This document shows positions 17,506-28,867 of a stretch of DNA of 36,036 nt, piece by piece. Within the stretch, counting starts at the first letter, position 1; the number at the start of each line of letters is the position of its first letter. The translations under genes were made by a program, and so were the position numbers. The stretch spans positions 1 through 36,036 of the forward strand of contig JANQWC010000018.1 in NCBI GenBank assembly GCA_030730025.1, read 5' to 3'. Source of the DNA: Crocinitomicaceae bacterium. GTDB taxonomy: Bacteria; Bacteroidota; Bacteroidia; Flavobacteriales_D; Crocinitomicaceae. The notes under the pieces are model-generated. The model was not told where the DNA came from and searched no databases. It worked only from the letters and a program-made list of their open reading frames with translations.

Positions 17506-18016
17506 CTACAAACAAAGACTGAGCGACATCACCACCTTTATTTTTGATGTCGACGGCGTATTTACAGACGGCAAGGTCTACCTCATCAACGACGAAATCG
17601 TGCGGGCGGTCAATTCCAAAGATGGTTACGCGGTACAGTATGCCGTTAAGATGGGCTACAAAATATTTTGCATCACCGGAGGCTCATCGCCAGAAGTGAA
17701 AAAAAGATTAATGGGTTTGGGTGTGCACGACGTCTATTTGGGTGCCCACAACAAACTCGAACGCTACGAGCAAATCAAGGCGCAATACAACATCCAAGAC
17801 CACGAAATCGCGTATATGGGTGACGACATCCCTGATATTCCTGTTTTGCGCAAAGCAGGTGTTGCTGCGTGTCCGCAAGATGCCGTGAGCGATGTCAAAG
17901 CCAATGTACACTACCAAAGTCCTTATTTAGGCGGTAAAACCTGCGTGCGCGACCTCATCGAGCAAACGCTACGCTGCCAAGACAAATGGCTCAGTGAGTT
18001 GGCCTACGAGTGGTAA
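17498..18016 (+). CDS. kdsC: 3-deoxy-D-manno-octulosonate 8-phosphate phosphatase (KdsC type)
   Basis: KdsC is a HAD hydrolase that removes phosphate from Kdo-8-phosphate to give Kdo, an inner-core LPS sugar. The protein has 172 residues and no cap domain. Catalytic motif FIFDVDGVFTDG (Asp17 nucleophile, Asp19), motif II in ITGGSS, Lys in the RYEQIK region and motif IV GDDIPDIPVL. The stretch VNSKDGYAVQYAVKMGY and the late PYLGGKTCVRDLIE match KdsC rather than other HADs. The start codon overlaps the DUF2520 gene, and the 3' end overlaps the convergent kinase gene by 26 bases. Confidence 0.92.
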   Translation: MLSYKQRLSDITTFIFDVDGVFTDGKVYLINDEIVRAVNSKDGYAVQYAVKMGYKIFCITGGSSPEVKKRLMGLGVHDVYLGAHNKLERYEQIKAQYNIQDHEIAYMGDDIPDIPVLRKAGVAACPQDAVSDVKANVHYQSPYLGGKTCVRDLIEQTLRCQDKWLSELAYEW

Positions 18017-18979
18017 GCCAATAGTTTTTCAATTCTGAGGCCAAACGCAACTGATTGGCTGCGCGCCTGAGGTTATGCTCCTCGTCCTTGACTTTGTAAT
18101 AAATATCGTCTTGTAGGTAATCGGTCAAAAAACGCGTGGCCTGAACCAAAATAACACCCATTGCCGCGGTGTAAAGTTTGGCAGCATCTACCGCAAAAAC
18201 CCCCACCAAAACTTCAAAAATTTCTTCTTGAAATAAGTGCGCTTGTTCGTCGGCATCTTCTCCGCGGCTGCAAAAAGAACGGATCATGTCGCCATAATCG
18301 TAATAAGGCGTGCCTAGCTGAATGGTGTCCCAATCGATGATTGATCTGACTTGCTTGCCATTTGGATGAAACAAAAAATTGCCCAATTTGGGGTCGGCAT
18401 GGATCAATACCTTTTGCTCTTGGTCGGCCAATTTTTGCCAGGCTACTAAATCATTCCATTGCATTTCTATAGCTGCGATTTGCTTAATTGCCGCCATTTT
18501 TCTTTGCGGATTTGCTGCTGTTTTGGCCTTTTCAAAGGTATTTAACCTAAGTTGTACGTTCAAAAAATCAGCAATTGGCGCTTTCCAAGGGCCTGGTGCT
18601 ATGGCACTGAGGGCCTGGTGAAACTCAAGTAGTGCCTCTGCGGCGAGCTGCGCATTTTGAACTGTTGCGCGTGGCAAAGTTGTGCTCGGCGAAATAGCCT
18701 TTAACAAGCGAAAGGTGCCCTCTTCAGTAACCAGGAGCAACTTGCCGTTGCGTTTAGAGATGAACTGTAGCGGAACCAAACTAGGAAGTTGCAGTGCCGT
18801 GGAGAGGGCGGCTAGTTGTGCTTGGAGCACTAAAGGTTTTTTAAAAACTGCTGTATTGATTTGCTGTAAAATGTAATCGGCTTGGGCGCCGCGCACCAAC
18901 CACGTCTGATTGATCAATCCTTCGGTAAGCGGAACAATTTGAGAGGCGGCTATTCCCCAATGCGTGAACAACAAACTTT

Positions 18980-18989
<10 letters not shown>
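17991..18989 (-). CDS. Sugar 1-kinase of the aminoglycoside-phosphotransferase fold (NahK/AmgK-like)
   Basis: The protein has 332 residues of the APH/choline-kinase fold. The start carries LTEGLINQTWLV and YILQQINTAVFKKP, a segment also seen in N-acetylhexosamine 1-kinases. The catalytic loop is HADPKLGNFLF (His197, Asp199, Asn204), then the metal site IIDWDTIQLG (Asp219, Asp221), and PYYDYGDMIRSF. The NahK and AmgK families phosphorylate GalNAc, GlcNAc or MurNAc at C1. It overlaps by 10 bases the nucleotidyltransferase gene, and downstream it overlaps kdsC. A sugar 1-kinase that feeds the neighbouring nucleotidyltransferase is the best reading. The sugar itself is inferred from the GH109-like enzyme upstream. 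Confidence 0.82.
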
Positions 18990-21925
<2,936 letters not shown>

Positions 21926-21943
21926 CTATTTTGTATGAGGTTT

Positions 21944-21977
21944 CAAAATTAGAAGAAGTAAAGAGTTATTCGCCAAA
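21944..21977 (-). promoter_or_regulatory. Promoter of the DUF2490-GH109 operon
   Basis: On the minus strand, TTTG (21974-21977), 22 bases, then TAATTTTG (21944-21951), 18 bases before the ATG at 21925. Both elements match the Bacteroidota consensus; the spacing is slightly long. Confidence 0.6.
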
Positions 21978-22004
21978 GCGCGCATGAGAATTTCACAGAT
22001 TATC

Positions 22005-22012
22005 TATCTTTG
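22005..22012 (+). promoter_or_regulatory. -7 box (TATCTTTG) five bases before rocD
   Basis: Identical to the rpmB and rpmH boxes and separated from the ATG at 22018 by CTTCT. Predicts a near-leaderless mRNA. No TTTG at the -33 position. Confidence 0.5.
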
Positions 22013-22017
22013 CTTCT

Positions 22018-23304
22018 ATGCAATCAACAACAACGCTTTCTAGCCAATCTCAGGCCTATATCGATTTAGAAGATCAGCACGGCGCCCACAACTACCATCC
22101 ACTTCCGGTGGTCCTCGAAAGAGGCGAAGGAGTCTATGTTTGGGATGTAGAGGGTCAGCGCTATTTCGATTTTTTGTCGGCCTATTCTGCGGTGAATCAA
22201 GGGCATGCCCATCCAAAAATCACCCAAGCGCTCATCGATCAGGCGCAAACATTAGCACTCACTTCTCGTGCTTTTTACAATAACTGCCTGGGCGAATACG
22301 AAAAATATGTGACCAACTATTTTGGTTTTGACAAAGTACTCCCGATGAATACCGGAGCAGAAGCCGTCGAGACCGCCATCAAATTATGTCGCAAATGGGC
22401 CTATGAAAAGAAAGGAATTGCCGAAAATCAAGCCCAGATTGTGGTTTGCGAAGGTAATTTCCACGGCCGCACCACCACCATTGTTTCGTTTTCTTCAGAC
22501 CCCGACGCCAACACAAATTTTGGCCCGTATCCGTCTGGTTTTATTTCCATTCCTTACGACGACATCGCCGCATTAGAAACGGCGTTGGCGCAACCCAATG
22601 TAGCTGGTTTCTTAGTGGAGCCCATTCAGGGTGAAGCAGGCGTTTACACCCCCGCAGACGACTACCTGCGCCAAGCCAAAGCGCTTTGCGCCCAACACAA
22701 TGTCTTGCTGATCGCCGACGAAGTGCAAACGGGCATTGCCCGCACCGGAAGCCTCCTTGCCGTTTGTGGCAACTGTACTTGTCAAACGAAATGCGAGCAA
22801 CAAAGCGCCACCTACGCAAGACCCGACATTTTAATTTTAGGCAAAGCCCTTTCTGGAGGTGTTTATCCTGTTTCAGCTGTACTCGCCGATGACCACATCA
22901 TGATGGTGATCAAGCCGGGGCAGCACGGTTCTACCTTCGGTGGCAACCCCATCGCGGCCAAAGTAGCCATCGCTGCACTTACGGCTGTCGACGACGAAAA
23001 CCTCATCCAAAATGCCCGTCATTTAGGCGCACTCTTCCGCAAAGAAATGCAGCGCGTCATCGATCAAAACCCACTTTTGGTAAAAGTGCGCGGCAAGGGC
23101 TTGCTCAATGCGGTGGTGGTCAATGACGGCCCCGATTCAGACACCGCTTGGCGTTTGTGTGTGGCCCTCAAAGAAAACGGTCTTTTGGCCAAGCCTACCC
23201 ACGGCAATATCATCCGCTTTGCACCTCCGCTCGTCATTACAGAAGCGCAACTCCTAGCGTGCGTTGCGATCATCGAAAAAACAGTTCAACAATTCACTAA
23301 ATAA
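22018..23304 (+). CDS. rocD: Ornithine aminotransferase
   Basis: RocD is a PLP class III aminotransferase that moves the delta-amino group of ornithine to 2-oxoglutarate, giving glutamate semialdehyde for proline/glutamate metabolism. The protein has 428 residues. Motifs: [13 protein letters not shown] (phosphate-side), [29 protein letters not shown] with the ring-binding Asp, and the PLP Lys276 in ILGKALSGG. Just before the Lys region is an insert with four Cys, [14 protein letters not shown] (Cys250, 253, 255, 259), seen in some Bacteroidota RocD and able to bind a metal. A phosphohexomutase gene follows seven bases downstream. Confidence 0.95.
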   Translation: MQSTTTLSSQSQAYIDLEDQHGAHNYHPLPVVLERGEGVYVWDVEGQRYFDFLSAYSAVNQGHAHPKITQALIDQAQTLALTSRAFYNNCLGEYEKYVTNYFGFDKVLPMNTGAEAVETAIKLCRKWAYEKKGIAENQAQIVVCEGNFHGRTTTIVSFSSDPDANTNFGPYPSGFISIPYDDIAALETALAQPNVAGFLVEPIQGEAGVYTPADDYLRQAKALCAQHNVLLIADEVQTGIARTGSLLAVCGNCTCQTKCEQQSATYARPDILILGKALSGGVYPVSAVLADDHIMMVIKPGQHGSTFGGNPIAAKVAIAALTAVDDENLIQNARHLGALFRKEMQRVIDQNPLLVKVRGKGLLNAVVVNDGPDSDTAWRLCVALKENGLLAKPTHGNIIRFAPPLVITEAQLLACVAIIEKTVQQFTK

Positions 23305-23311
23305 ATACATA

Positions 23312-24721
23312 TTGGCACAACCTATCAAATTTGGAACCGATGGCTGGAGAGCCATCATTGCAGCAGACTTCACCGTAGCCAATGTGGCGCGCGTCACCGA
23401 AGCAACCGGAATCTGGCTCAAGGCACGCTTTGAAAACCCTACGGTTGTGATTGGACACGACTGTCGTTTTGCTGGAGAGCTCTTCATGGAAACGGCGGCT
23501 AAAGTTTTGCTGGCACAAGGCATTCAGATCAAAATGGCGCGTGGTTTTGTTTCCACTCCCATGATTTCCTTGGCGGCCAATCAAATGGGTTGTGAAATTG
23601 GCATCATCTTAACGGCGAGTCATAACCCGCCATCTTACAACGGCTTCAAACTCAAAGCCAAATTTGGAGGCCCATTAGAGCCCGAAAAAGTCAATGAAGT
23701 AGAAGCCCTTATACCTGATAGTTGCAGCATCGATTTTGAAGCAATTGACCTCGACGCAGCGCTACAAACCGGCCAACTCGAAATCATCGACATCGAAACC
23801 CGCTACATCGACCACGTCAAAGCAAATTTTGACCTCGCTGCCATCCGCAACTCTGGCCTGAAACTCATGTACGACGCCATGTATGGTGCTGGCCAACGCG
23901 CTTTGCCTTTGGTTTTACCAGAAGTCGAATTACTTCATTGCGACCCCAACCCATCTTTTATGGGTACGGCGCCTGAGCCGATTGCCAAAAACCTACAAGA
24001 ATTAGCCCAAACCATTCAATCACGTGGCGATATCGCTTGTGCATTGGCAACCGACGGCGATGCAGACCGAATTGGCCTTTACAACAGCCACGGCGAGTTT
24101 GTCGACTCTCACCACATCATTTTACTTTTGATCCATTACATGGTCAAATACAAGCAAATGACAGGCAAAGTAGTCATTGCCTTCTCGGTAACCCCGCGCG
24201 TCGAAAAACTCTGCCAACACTACGGCCTCGAACTTGAAGTCACCAAAATTGGCTTCAAAGAAATTGCCAGCATCATGATCAAAGAAGATGTATTGTTGGG
24301 CGGCGAAGAATCGGGCGGCATTGCCGTCAAAGGACACATTCCAGAGCGCGACGGCATCTGGATGGGGCTCATCATTTGGGAATTCATGGCCAAGTCAGGT
24401 AAAACCCTCGACGAACTCATCGACGAAGTCTACGCAATTGTTGGTCCCTTCCAGTTTGAGCGCAACGACCTCCACATCACAGAACCCCTCAAGCAAAAAA
24501 TCATCGCCAATTGCAAGGCCAATGCCTACAATTCGTTTGGCAACTACCAAGTTCGCGACCTACAAACCCTCGACGGCTTCAAGTATTTCTTTGACGACGA
24601 GCGCTGGGTCATGATCCGCCCATCGGGTACAGAACCTGTATTGCGTACTTATGCCGAAGCTCCAACTTTGGAAGAAGTAAGGACAATTTTGAACGCAACG
24701 GCTCAGACCATTTGTAATTAA
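23312..24721 (+). CDS. Phosphoglucomutase/phosphomannomutase family protein
   Basis: An alpha-D-phosphohexomutase that moves phosphate between C1 and C6 of a hexose. The protein has 469 residues from a TTG at 23312 (aligning as M-AQPIKFGTDGWRA); an ATG 48 bases upstream lies inside rocD. Ser103 in TASHNPPSYNGFK is the phospho-Ser; the Mg2+ loop is DGDADR (Asp248, 250, 252), the sugar loop GEESGGI (331-337) and the phosphate loop RPSGTEPVLRTYAEA near the end. Which hexose it prefers cannot be read. It is probably co-transcribed with rocD. It could supply sugar 1-phosphates, but no adjacent link is visible. Confidence 0.92.
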   Translation: MAQPIKFGTDGWRAIIAADFTVANVARVTEATGIWLKARFENPTVVIGHDCRFAGELFMETAAKVLLAQGIQIKMARGFVSTPMISLAANQMGCEIGIILTASHNPPSYNGFKLKAKFGGPLEPEKVNEVEALIPDSCSIDFEAIDLDAALQTGQLEIIDIETRYIDHVKANFDLAAIRNSGLKLMYDAMYGAGQRALPLVLPEVELLHCDPNPSFMGTAPEPIAKNLQELAQTIQSRGDIACALATDGDADRIGLYNSHGEFVDSHHIILLLIHYMVKYKQMTGKVVIAFSVTPRVEKLCQHYGLELEVTKIGFKEIASIMIKEDVLLGGEESGGIAVKGHIPERDGIWMGLIIWEFMAKSGKTLDELIDEVYAIVGPFQFERNDLHITEPLKQKIIANCKANAYNSFGNYQVRDLQTLDGFKYFFDDERWVMIRPSGTEPVLRTYAEAPTLEEVRTILNATAQTICN

Positions 24722-24726
24722 GTAAC

Positions 24727-24918
24727 CTAAAATATAAAGTTTTCACAAGCTCCCTACCCGACCCGCTGTATACAGCGCTTTCAGAAAAAGCCACTGAGCT
24801 CAATAAAGCCGCTTACATCAAATCGTATCTCCAAATGTCTGAAGATTTAGACATTTTGCTATTAGCAGAAGAAGGCTTGCCAGCTTACTACGACCAATTA
24901 AATGGGCTTGAAAGATAA
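24727..24918 (+). pseudogene. Relic of a ribbon-helix-helix antitoxin gene
   Basis: After the phosphohexomutase stop one frame stays open to TAA at 24916-24918 and reads KYKVFTSSLPDPLYTALSEK then KAAYIKSYLQMSED and ILLLAEEGLPAYYDQLNGLE. The start and end match Bacteroidota RHH-type antitoxins (start 'nvFTsSLP..ll..L', end 'A.YikSF..a.eD....LAEEGL.dYL..Ld'), but the middle helix region is missing, about 15-20 residues. There is no ATG/GTG/TTG in frame before an internal ATG at 24835; CTA at 24727 sits where the start would be. No toxin gene follows. I infer a degraded antitoxin. Confidence 0.55.
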
Positions 24919-24977
24919 TGCGATAAGGCAAAATACATTGGTAGGCCCCTCAAAAACTTTCAAGAAATCTTGACTTA

Positions 24978-25802
24978 TTAGCCCAACGCGACATCCAAGA
25001 TCATCATCACTAAGAAACCTCCGATAAAGCCCAGAACGGCTACATCGGTGTATTTATCGCGCTGTGTTTCGGGAATCACCTCCTCTACCACCACAAAGAT
25101 CATGGCGCCAGCGGCAAAGGAGAGCGCAAAGGGCAAAATAGGTTCCATGTAAATGACCGCCATTGCGCCAATGACACCGGCAATGGGTTCTACAATAGCA
25201 GAAAGTTGGCCGTACATGAAACTCTTCATGCGGCTTGCTCCGGCGCGCCTGAGGGGCATAGCTACTGCGAATCCTTCGGGGAAGTTCTGGATTCCGATAC
25301 CGATGGCCAAGGCAATGGCACCTGCAATGGTGGCGCCTTCCATGCCGTTGGCTGCAGCACCAAACAATACACCGACCGCTAAGCCTTCTGGAATGTTGTG
25401 CAGCGTAATAGCGAGTACTAACAAAGTGGTTTTGTGGAGTTGGGTTTTGACGCCTTCGGTTTCGTTTTCATTGAAATTGATGTGCAAATGCGGCAATTTT
25501 TTATCCAAGAAAAACAAAAACATGGCACCAGTCAAAAAACCAACGGCAGCTGGCATCCAAGATGCGTTGGGGTATATCCGTTCAGAAAGCTCGATGGAAG
25601 GCAACAACAAAGACCAGAAGCTCGCTGCCACCATAACACCGCCCGTAAAGCCGAGCATGCCATCGAGTAAGCCTCGATGCATGTTTTTGAAAAAGAAAAC
25701 AAGACTTGCGCCCGCTGCCGTCACCAACCAAGTAAAAGTTGTGGCTAAAAACGCGGCAAAAACAGGATCAATGTGGGTAAAGAAATGTTCGAGTTGTTGC
25801 AT
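24978..25802 (-). CDS. ZIP family metal transporter (GufA-like)
   Basis: An inner-membrane transporter of 274 residues that imports Zn2+ or related divalent metals. About eight hydrophobic segments are visible, and the metal-site motifs HNIPEG (135-140) in helix IV and QNFPEG (172-177) in helix V, with an added EE pair in VVVEEVIPE. A His-containing cytoplasmic loop (KKLPHLHINFNENETEG) lies between helices III and IV. The GufA-type subfamily has QN instead of HE in helix V. The gene is preceded by a near-start promoter box (25810-25817). A palindrome CAAGAAATCTTG at 24961-24972, just downstream, could end transcription. Confidence 0.92.
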   Translation of the reverse strand: MQQLEHFFTHIDPVFAAFLATTFTWLVTAAGASLVFFFKNMHRGLLDGMLGFTGGVMVAASFWSLLLPSIELSERIYPNASWMPAAVGFLTGAMFLFFLDKKLPHLHINFNENETEGVKTQLHKTTLLVLAITLHNIPEGLAVGVLFGAAANGMEGATIAGAIALAIGIGIQNFPEGFAVAMPLRRAGASRMKSFMYGQLSAIVEPIAGVIGAMAVIYMEPILPFALSFAAGAMIFVVVEEVIPETQRDKYTDVAVLGFIGGFLVMMILDVALG

Positions 25803-25809
25803 GGTCTTA

Positions 25810-25817
25810 CAAAGTTA
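25810..25817 (-). promoter_or_regulatory. -7 box (TAACTTTG) seven bases before the ZIP gene
   Basis: A perfect TAnnTTTG on the minus strand, separated by TAAGACC from the ATG at 25802. No clear -33 element. Confidence 0.5.
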
Positions 25818-25842
25818 AAAGAATCTCGACACCAACTGCCCA

Positions 25843-26937
25843 TCAATCAAAACCGAGCGTTTTGGCATTGTTGCGCAGCGAGGTGGCTACGGCTGTTCCA
25901 AAATCGTCGGATTTTACTTGGGTTGTTTTGGCTTTTTCACTCGCGATGTAATTGCGTCTCTCGGCTTCTAGGCGCGCCATTTCCTTTTGAATGGCGCTGC
26001 GCTCCTCGCTTTTTTGCTTGACAAATGCCTGGCGCTGCTCCACGCTCATGCCTTTCATTTCTGCCGGTAACTCCTCCTCTTTGAGCGTCGCAATTTTGGT
26101 TGAATCGGCTAAATTGGCATCTACGATGTCCCATTTGTCGTTCTTATAACTCGATTTAGACTTCACCAAATAACGCTCAGTTTGGGCTGCTTTTGAGACC
26201 CCCAAGGCATTTTGATCTTGTGAAAGTTGTTTGGATTTAGATTCGATTGCTACGGAACCATAACCAATATAGGTGTTGTTCAGTAAACGATTTTGCTCAA
26301 TAATTTGGTCGTCAAAAGGAGTTTCTATTTGCGAAACTGCCAAATTGGGATCGATATTGAAAAAATCGCCATTGCCGCAATCTGAACCGGTTTTCCAACC
26401 TAAATTGATGCCCTGCAAACGGTCTCCACAAAAAATGGTGCTCACCAAAACGTGTTTCTGGGCAGCGAGTTCGCAAGCCGTTGTAGTCGAAATCGGGCCT
26501 TGTTTGAAGGATTCGTTCCCGGCAATATAAACTAGTTTGAGGTCTTGCGGGCTGTTAGACCAATTGAGTTCTTTAAGCGAAGAAACCAGGGCTGCCGCAC
26601 AATATTCTTGGCCACCACTGGTGCGCAAACCAAAGAGTTTTTCAGAGACCAAATCGAGGTCTGTTGAAAAATCGAGTTGCTTTCGGATGTAATTTTGTGT
26701 CGCTGGAATAGTGGAATTACCGTAGTCGTACATGGCGATTTCAAATGTAACCGGAGCGCCTTGATAGGTCAGTGTAGAAGCCTCATTGACAATTTCCCAT
26801 ATGCGGGCTTTCGCCTGATTGAGCAAACCATCCATGCTATTTGAAGTGTCGAAAAGAATAACGAGTTGCACCTTGCGTTGGGCAAAGGAAGTGGTCGTGA
26901 AAAGCAAAAGCAAGCTGAAGGTCAGGAATATTTTCAT
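25843..26937 (-). CDS. Secreted von Willebrand factor A domain protein
   Basis: The protein has 364 residues. Signal peptide MKIFLTFSLLLLFTTTSFAQ; the VWA domain fills about residues 21-230 with the MIDAS motif DTSNSM (Asp30, Ser32, Ser34) and a later VYIAGNESF strand that carries the next metal site. The domain has four Cys (EYCAAAL, TTACELA, TIFCGDRL, GSDCGN). The C-terminal third (about 270-345) is charged and probably helical (EERSAIQKEMARLEAERR). The MIDAS site should bind Mg2+ and a protein ligand. Bacteroidota have many such proteins, and I cannot name the partner. It is alone in orientation between ZIP and aroQ genes, all on the minus strand. Confidence 0.82.
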   Translation of the reverse strand: MKIFLTFSLLLLFTTTSFAQRKVQLVILFDTSNSMDGLLNQAKARIWEIVNEASTLTYQGAPVTFEIAMYDYGNSTIPATQNYIRKQLDFSTDLDLVSEKLFGLRTSGGQEYCAAALVSSLKELNWSNSPQDLKLVYIAGNESFKQGPISTTTACELAAQKHVLVSTIFCGDRLQGINLGWKTGSDCGNGDFFNIDPNLAVSQIETPFDDQIIEQNRLLNNTYIGYGSVAIESKSKQLSQDQNALGVSKAAQTERYLVKSKSSYKNDKWDIVDANLADSTKIATLKEEELPAEMKGMSVEQRQAFVKQKSEERSAIQKEMARLEAERRNYIASEKAKTTQVKSDDFGTAVATSLRNNAKTLGFD

Positions 26938-26980
26938 TTGTAGAATTTTTGGCGCTTGCTACCAAAATGATGCCAAAAAC

Positions 26981-27388
26981 CTAAAGCTCAAACGCTTTGA
27001 TCGCCAGGCGGTAACCGTTGAGGCCCAAACCAAAAATACAACCGTTGCAAACTGGTGTCAGTAAGGATTCATGCCTAAAAGATTCACGCGCAGCAATATT
27101 TGAGATATGTACTTCAACCACTGGAGTCGAGATAGCGGCAATGCAATCGCGCAAAGCAACGCTGGTGTGGGTGTAACCACCAGCATTTAGAATGATACCG
27201 TCGACGTTAGAATTTTGAAGTTGGTCAATCAATTCCCCTTCAATGTTTGACTGAAAATAAGTCAATTCGTGTGAAATGCCTTTTTTAAGCTCCTCGAAAA
27301 ACGCTTCAAAGGTGACATTGCCATATATTTGTGTTTCACGGGTACCGAGTAAATTCAAATTAGGACCATTGACAATAAGCAACTTCAT
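26981..27388 (-). CDS. aroQ: Type II 3-dehydroquinate dehydratase
   Basis: AroQ dehydrates 3-dehydroquinate to 3-dehydroshikimate in the shikimate pathway; it is a dodecamer in the cytoplasm. The protein has 135 residues. Motifs: NGPNLNLLGTRETQIYG (with the catalytic Tyr in QIYG), YFQSNIEGELID, ILNAGGYTHTSVALRD and VEVHISNIAARESFRHES (catalytic His). The ATG (27388) is five bases from the divergent xerD ATG (27394). I see no -7 box for aroQ; if it has its own promoter it lies inside xerD. Confidence 0.95.
   Translation of the reverse strand: MKLLIVNGPNLNLLGTRETQIYGNVTFEAFFEELKKGISHELTYFQSNIEGELIDQLQNSNVDGIILNAGGYTHTSVALRDCIAAISTPVVEVHISNIAARESFRHESLLTPVCNGCIFGLGLNGYRLAIKAFEL
27324..27331 (+). 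promoter_or_regulatory. -7 box (TATATTTG) of xerD inside aroQ
   Basis: An exact TAnnTTTG, 62 bases before the xerD ATG and within the aroQ coding region. It would give an xerD leader antisense to the aroQ 5' end. No -33 element seen. Confidence 0.4.
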
Positions 27389-27393
27389 AAGAC

Positions 27394-28296
27394 ATGCATT
27401 GGGAGCGCTATATTAAGGATTTTGTTTCATACCTAAAAATAGAAAAGGGTTTGGCAACGAATTCTATACTCGCCTATCAGCGAGACGTCGCGCTCTTAGC
27501 CGCATTTTTTGAAGAGGAAAATTGCAAGCCCGAACAAGTCGCTTACGAGCAACTCAAAACCTTTGTAGCGCATCTCTACGACCTCGGATTGGCGGCGCGC
27601 AGTCAGGCACGGATCATTTCGGGCATTAAACACTTTTTCAAGTTCCTCATTTTGGAGCGCTACATCCATGCAGACCCCTCTGAGTTACTCGAGCAGCCCA
27701 AACTAGGGCGCAAACTTCCCGAGGTGCTCGAAATCGAAGAAATTGACGCCCTTTTAGCGACCATAGACCTCAGCAGTGCAGAAGGCGAACGCAATCACGC
27801 CATGCTTGAAACGTTGTATAGTTGCGGCTTGCGCGTATCGGAACTCATTGGTATGCGTTTTTCAGATTTGTATTTTGACGAAGGGTTTGTTCGCGTCATT
27901 GGCAAAGGCAATAAAGAACGGTTGGTGCCGGTTTCTGAACAAGTCATTTTTGAAATCACGAACTACACCCGTCAAAGTCGTTTGGAGGTGCCAATTAAGG
28001 CCGGACAAGAACACTTCATTTTTTTAAATCGACGAGGGCATCAGCTCACACGCGTCATGATTTTCACGATCATCAAGCAACTTGCCCAAAAAATGGGGCT
28101 CAACAAACAAATTTCTCCGCATACTTTTCGACATAGTTTTGCAACCCATTTGGTGGAAGGCGGCGCAAATTTAAGGGCAGTTCAGGAGATGCTCGGACAC
28201 GAATCTATCACCACCACAGAGATTTACACGCACCTAGACCAACGCTTTTTGCGCAAGGCCATCCTGAATCATCACCCAAGAAATCAGGCGAAATAA
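27394..28296 (+). CDS. xerD: Tyrosine recombinase XerD type
   Basis: XerC/XerD recombinases resolve chromosome dimers at dif with FtsK. The protein has 300 residues, full length. The N-terminal SAM-like domain has the core-binding fold (YIKDFVSYLKIEKGLATNSI). The catalytic residues of the C-terminal domain are all present: Arg147 (SCGLRVSEL), Lys171 (GKGNKER), His243 and Arg246 (HTFRHSFATHL), His269 (MLGHESITTTEIY) and Tyr278. The name XerD over XerC is from overall similarity only. Its ATG lies five bases from the divergent aroQ ATG. Confidence 0.9.
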   Translation: MHWERYIKDFVSYLKIEKGLATNSILAYQRDVALLAAFFEEENCKPEQVAYEQLKTFVAHLYDLGLAARSQARIISGIKHFFKFLILERYIHADPSELLEQPKLGRKLPEVLEIEEIDALLATIDLSSAEGERNHAMLETLYSCGLRVSELIGMRFSDLYFDEGFVRVIGKGNKERLVPVSEQVIFEITNYTRQSRLEVPIKAGQEHFIFLNRRGHQLTRVMIFTIIKQLAQKMGLNKQISPHTFRHSFATHLVEGGANLRAVQEMLGHESITTTEIYTHLDQRFLRKAILNHHPRNQAK

Positions 28297-28337
28297 ATGG
28301 GATTGTTGAAAAAGGCTGCTTTTTTGTGGATAATGGA

Positions 28338-28368
28338 TTTGTAGTATTGTAAAAAGTTGTTATCTTTG
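28338..28368 (+). promoter_or_regulatory. rpmB promoter, full Bacteroidota consensus
   Basis: TTTG (28338-28341), 19 bases, TATCTTTG (28361-28368): both elements match perfectly with the ideal spacing. The start of rpmB follows 35 bases on. Confidence 0.9.
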
Positions 28369-28403
28369 CATCCGCTTTTGTAATTACACGTAATAATTTA
28401 GAC

Positions 28404-28640
28404 ATGTCACGAGTTTGTCAGTTAACAGGAAAGTCAGTGATGGTTGGAAACAACGTATCTCACTCTAATCGCAAGACCAAGCGTCGGTTTTATCCGAACT
28501 TGCTCACGAAGAAGTTTTTCATTCCTGAAGAAGATAATTTTATCACTTTAAAGATTTCTGCTGCTGCATTGCGCACCATCAATAAGAAAGGAATCTCTGC
28601 TTGCTTGAAAGAAGCACGCCAAAAAGGATTTTTGAAATAA
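28404..28640 (+). CDS. rpmB: 50S ribosomal protein L28
   Basis: The protein has 78 residues with the bL28 start [33 protein letters not shown] and the helix [19 protein letters not shown]. It is the first gene of the cluster rpmB-rpmG-DUF4295 and has a strong promoter. Confidence 0.97.
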   Translation: MSRVCQLTGKSVMVGNNVSHSNRKTKRRFYPNLLTKKFFIPEEDNFITLKISAAALRTINKKGISACLKEARQKGFLK

Positions 28641-28671
28641 CCTGTTGGGAAACAGAATAAACATTTAGAAA

Positions 28672-28860
28672 ATGGCTAAGAAGAGTAAAGGCAACCGCAT
28701 CCAAGTAATTCTAGAGTGCACTGAGCATAAAGAATCTGGTATGCCCGGTACATCACGATACATCACCACCAAGAACCGTAAAAATACGCCAGACCGTATG
28801 GAGATTAAGAAATTTAATCCCATCCTCAAGCGTATGACTGTCCATAAAGAAATTAAATAA
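28672..28860 (+). CDS. rpmG: 50S ribosomal protein L33
   Basis: The protein has 62 residues. bL33 core [34 protein letters not shown] and [13 protein letters not shown]. It has only one Cys, so it is the zinc-free form. It lies 31 bases after rpmB and seven before the DUF4295 gene. Confidence 0.97.
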   Translation: MAKKSKGNRIQVILECTEHKESGMPGTSRYITTKNRKNTPDRMEIKKFNPILKRMTVHKEIK

Positions 28861-28867
28861 GTAAGTC

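Noticed and set aside
24961-24972. Palindrome CAAGAAATCTTG as terminator of the ZIP gene
   Set aside because: Only a 5-bp stem; the T-run on the minus strand is weak, so I do not list it as a feature.
25153-25818. Long open frame of 221 codons on the + strand over the ZIP gene
   Set aside because: It mirrors the hydrophobic ZIP helices; the minus strand has HNIPEG/QNFPEG motifs and a promoter box.
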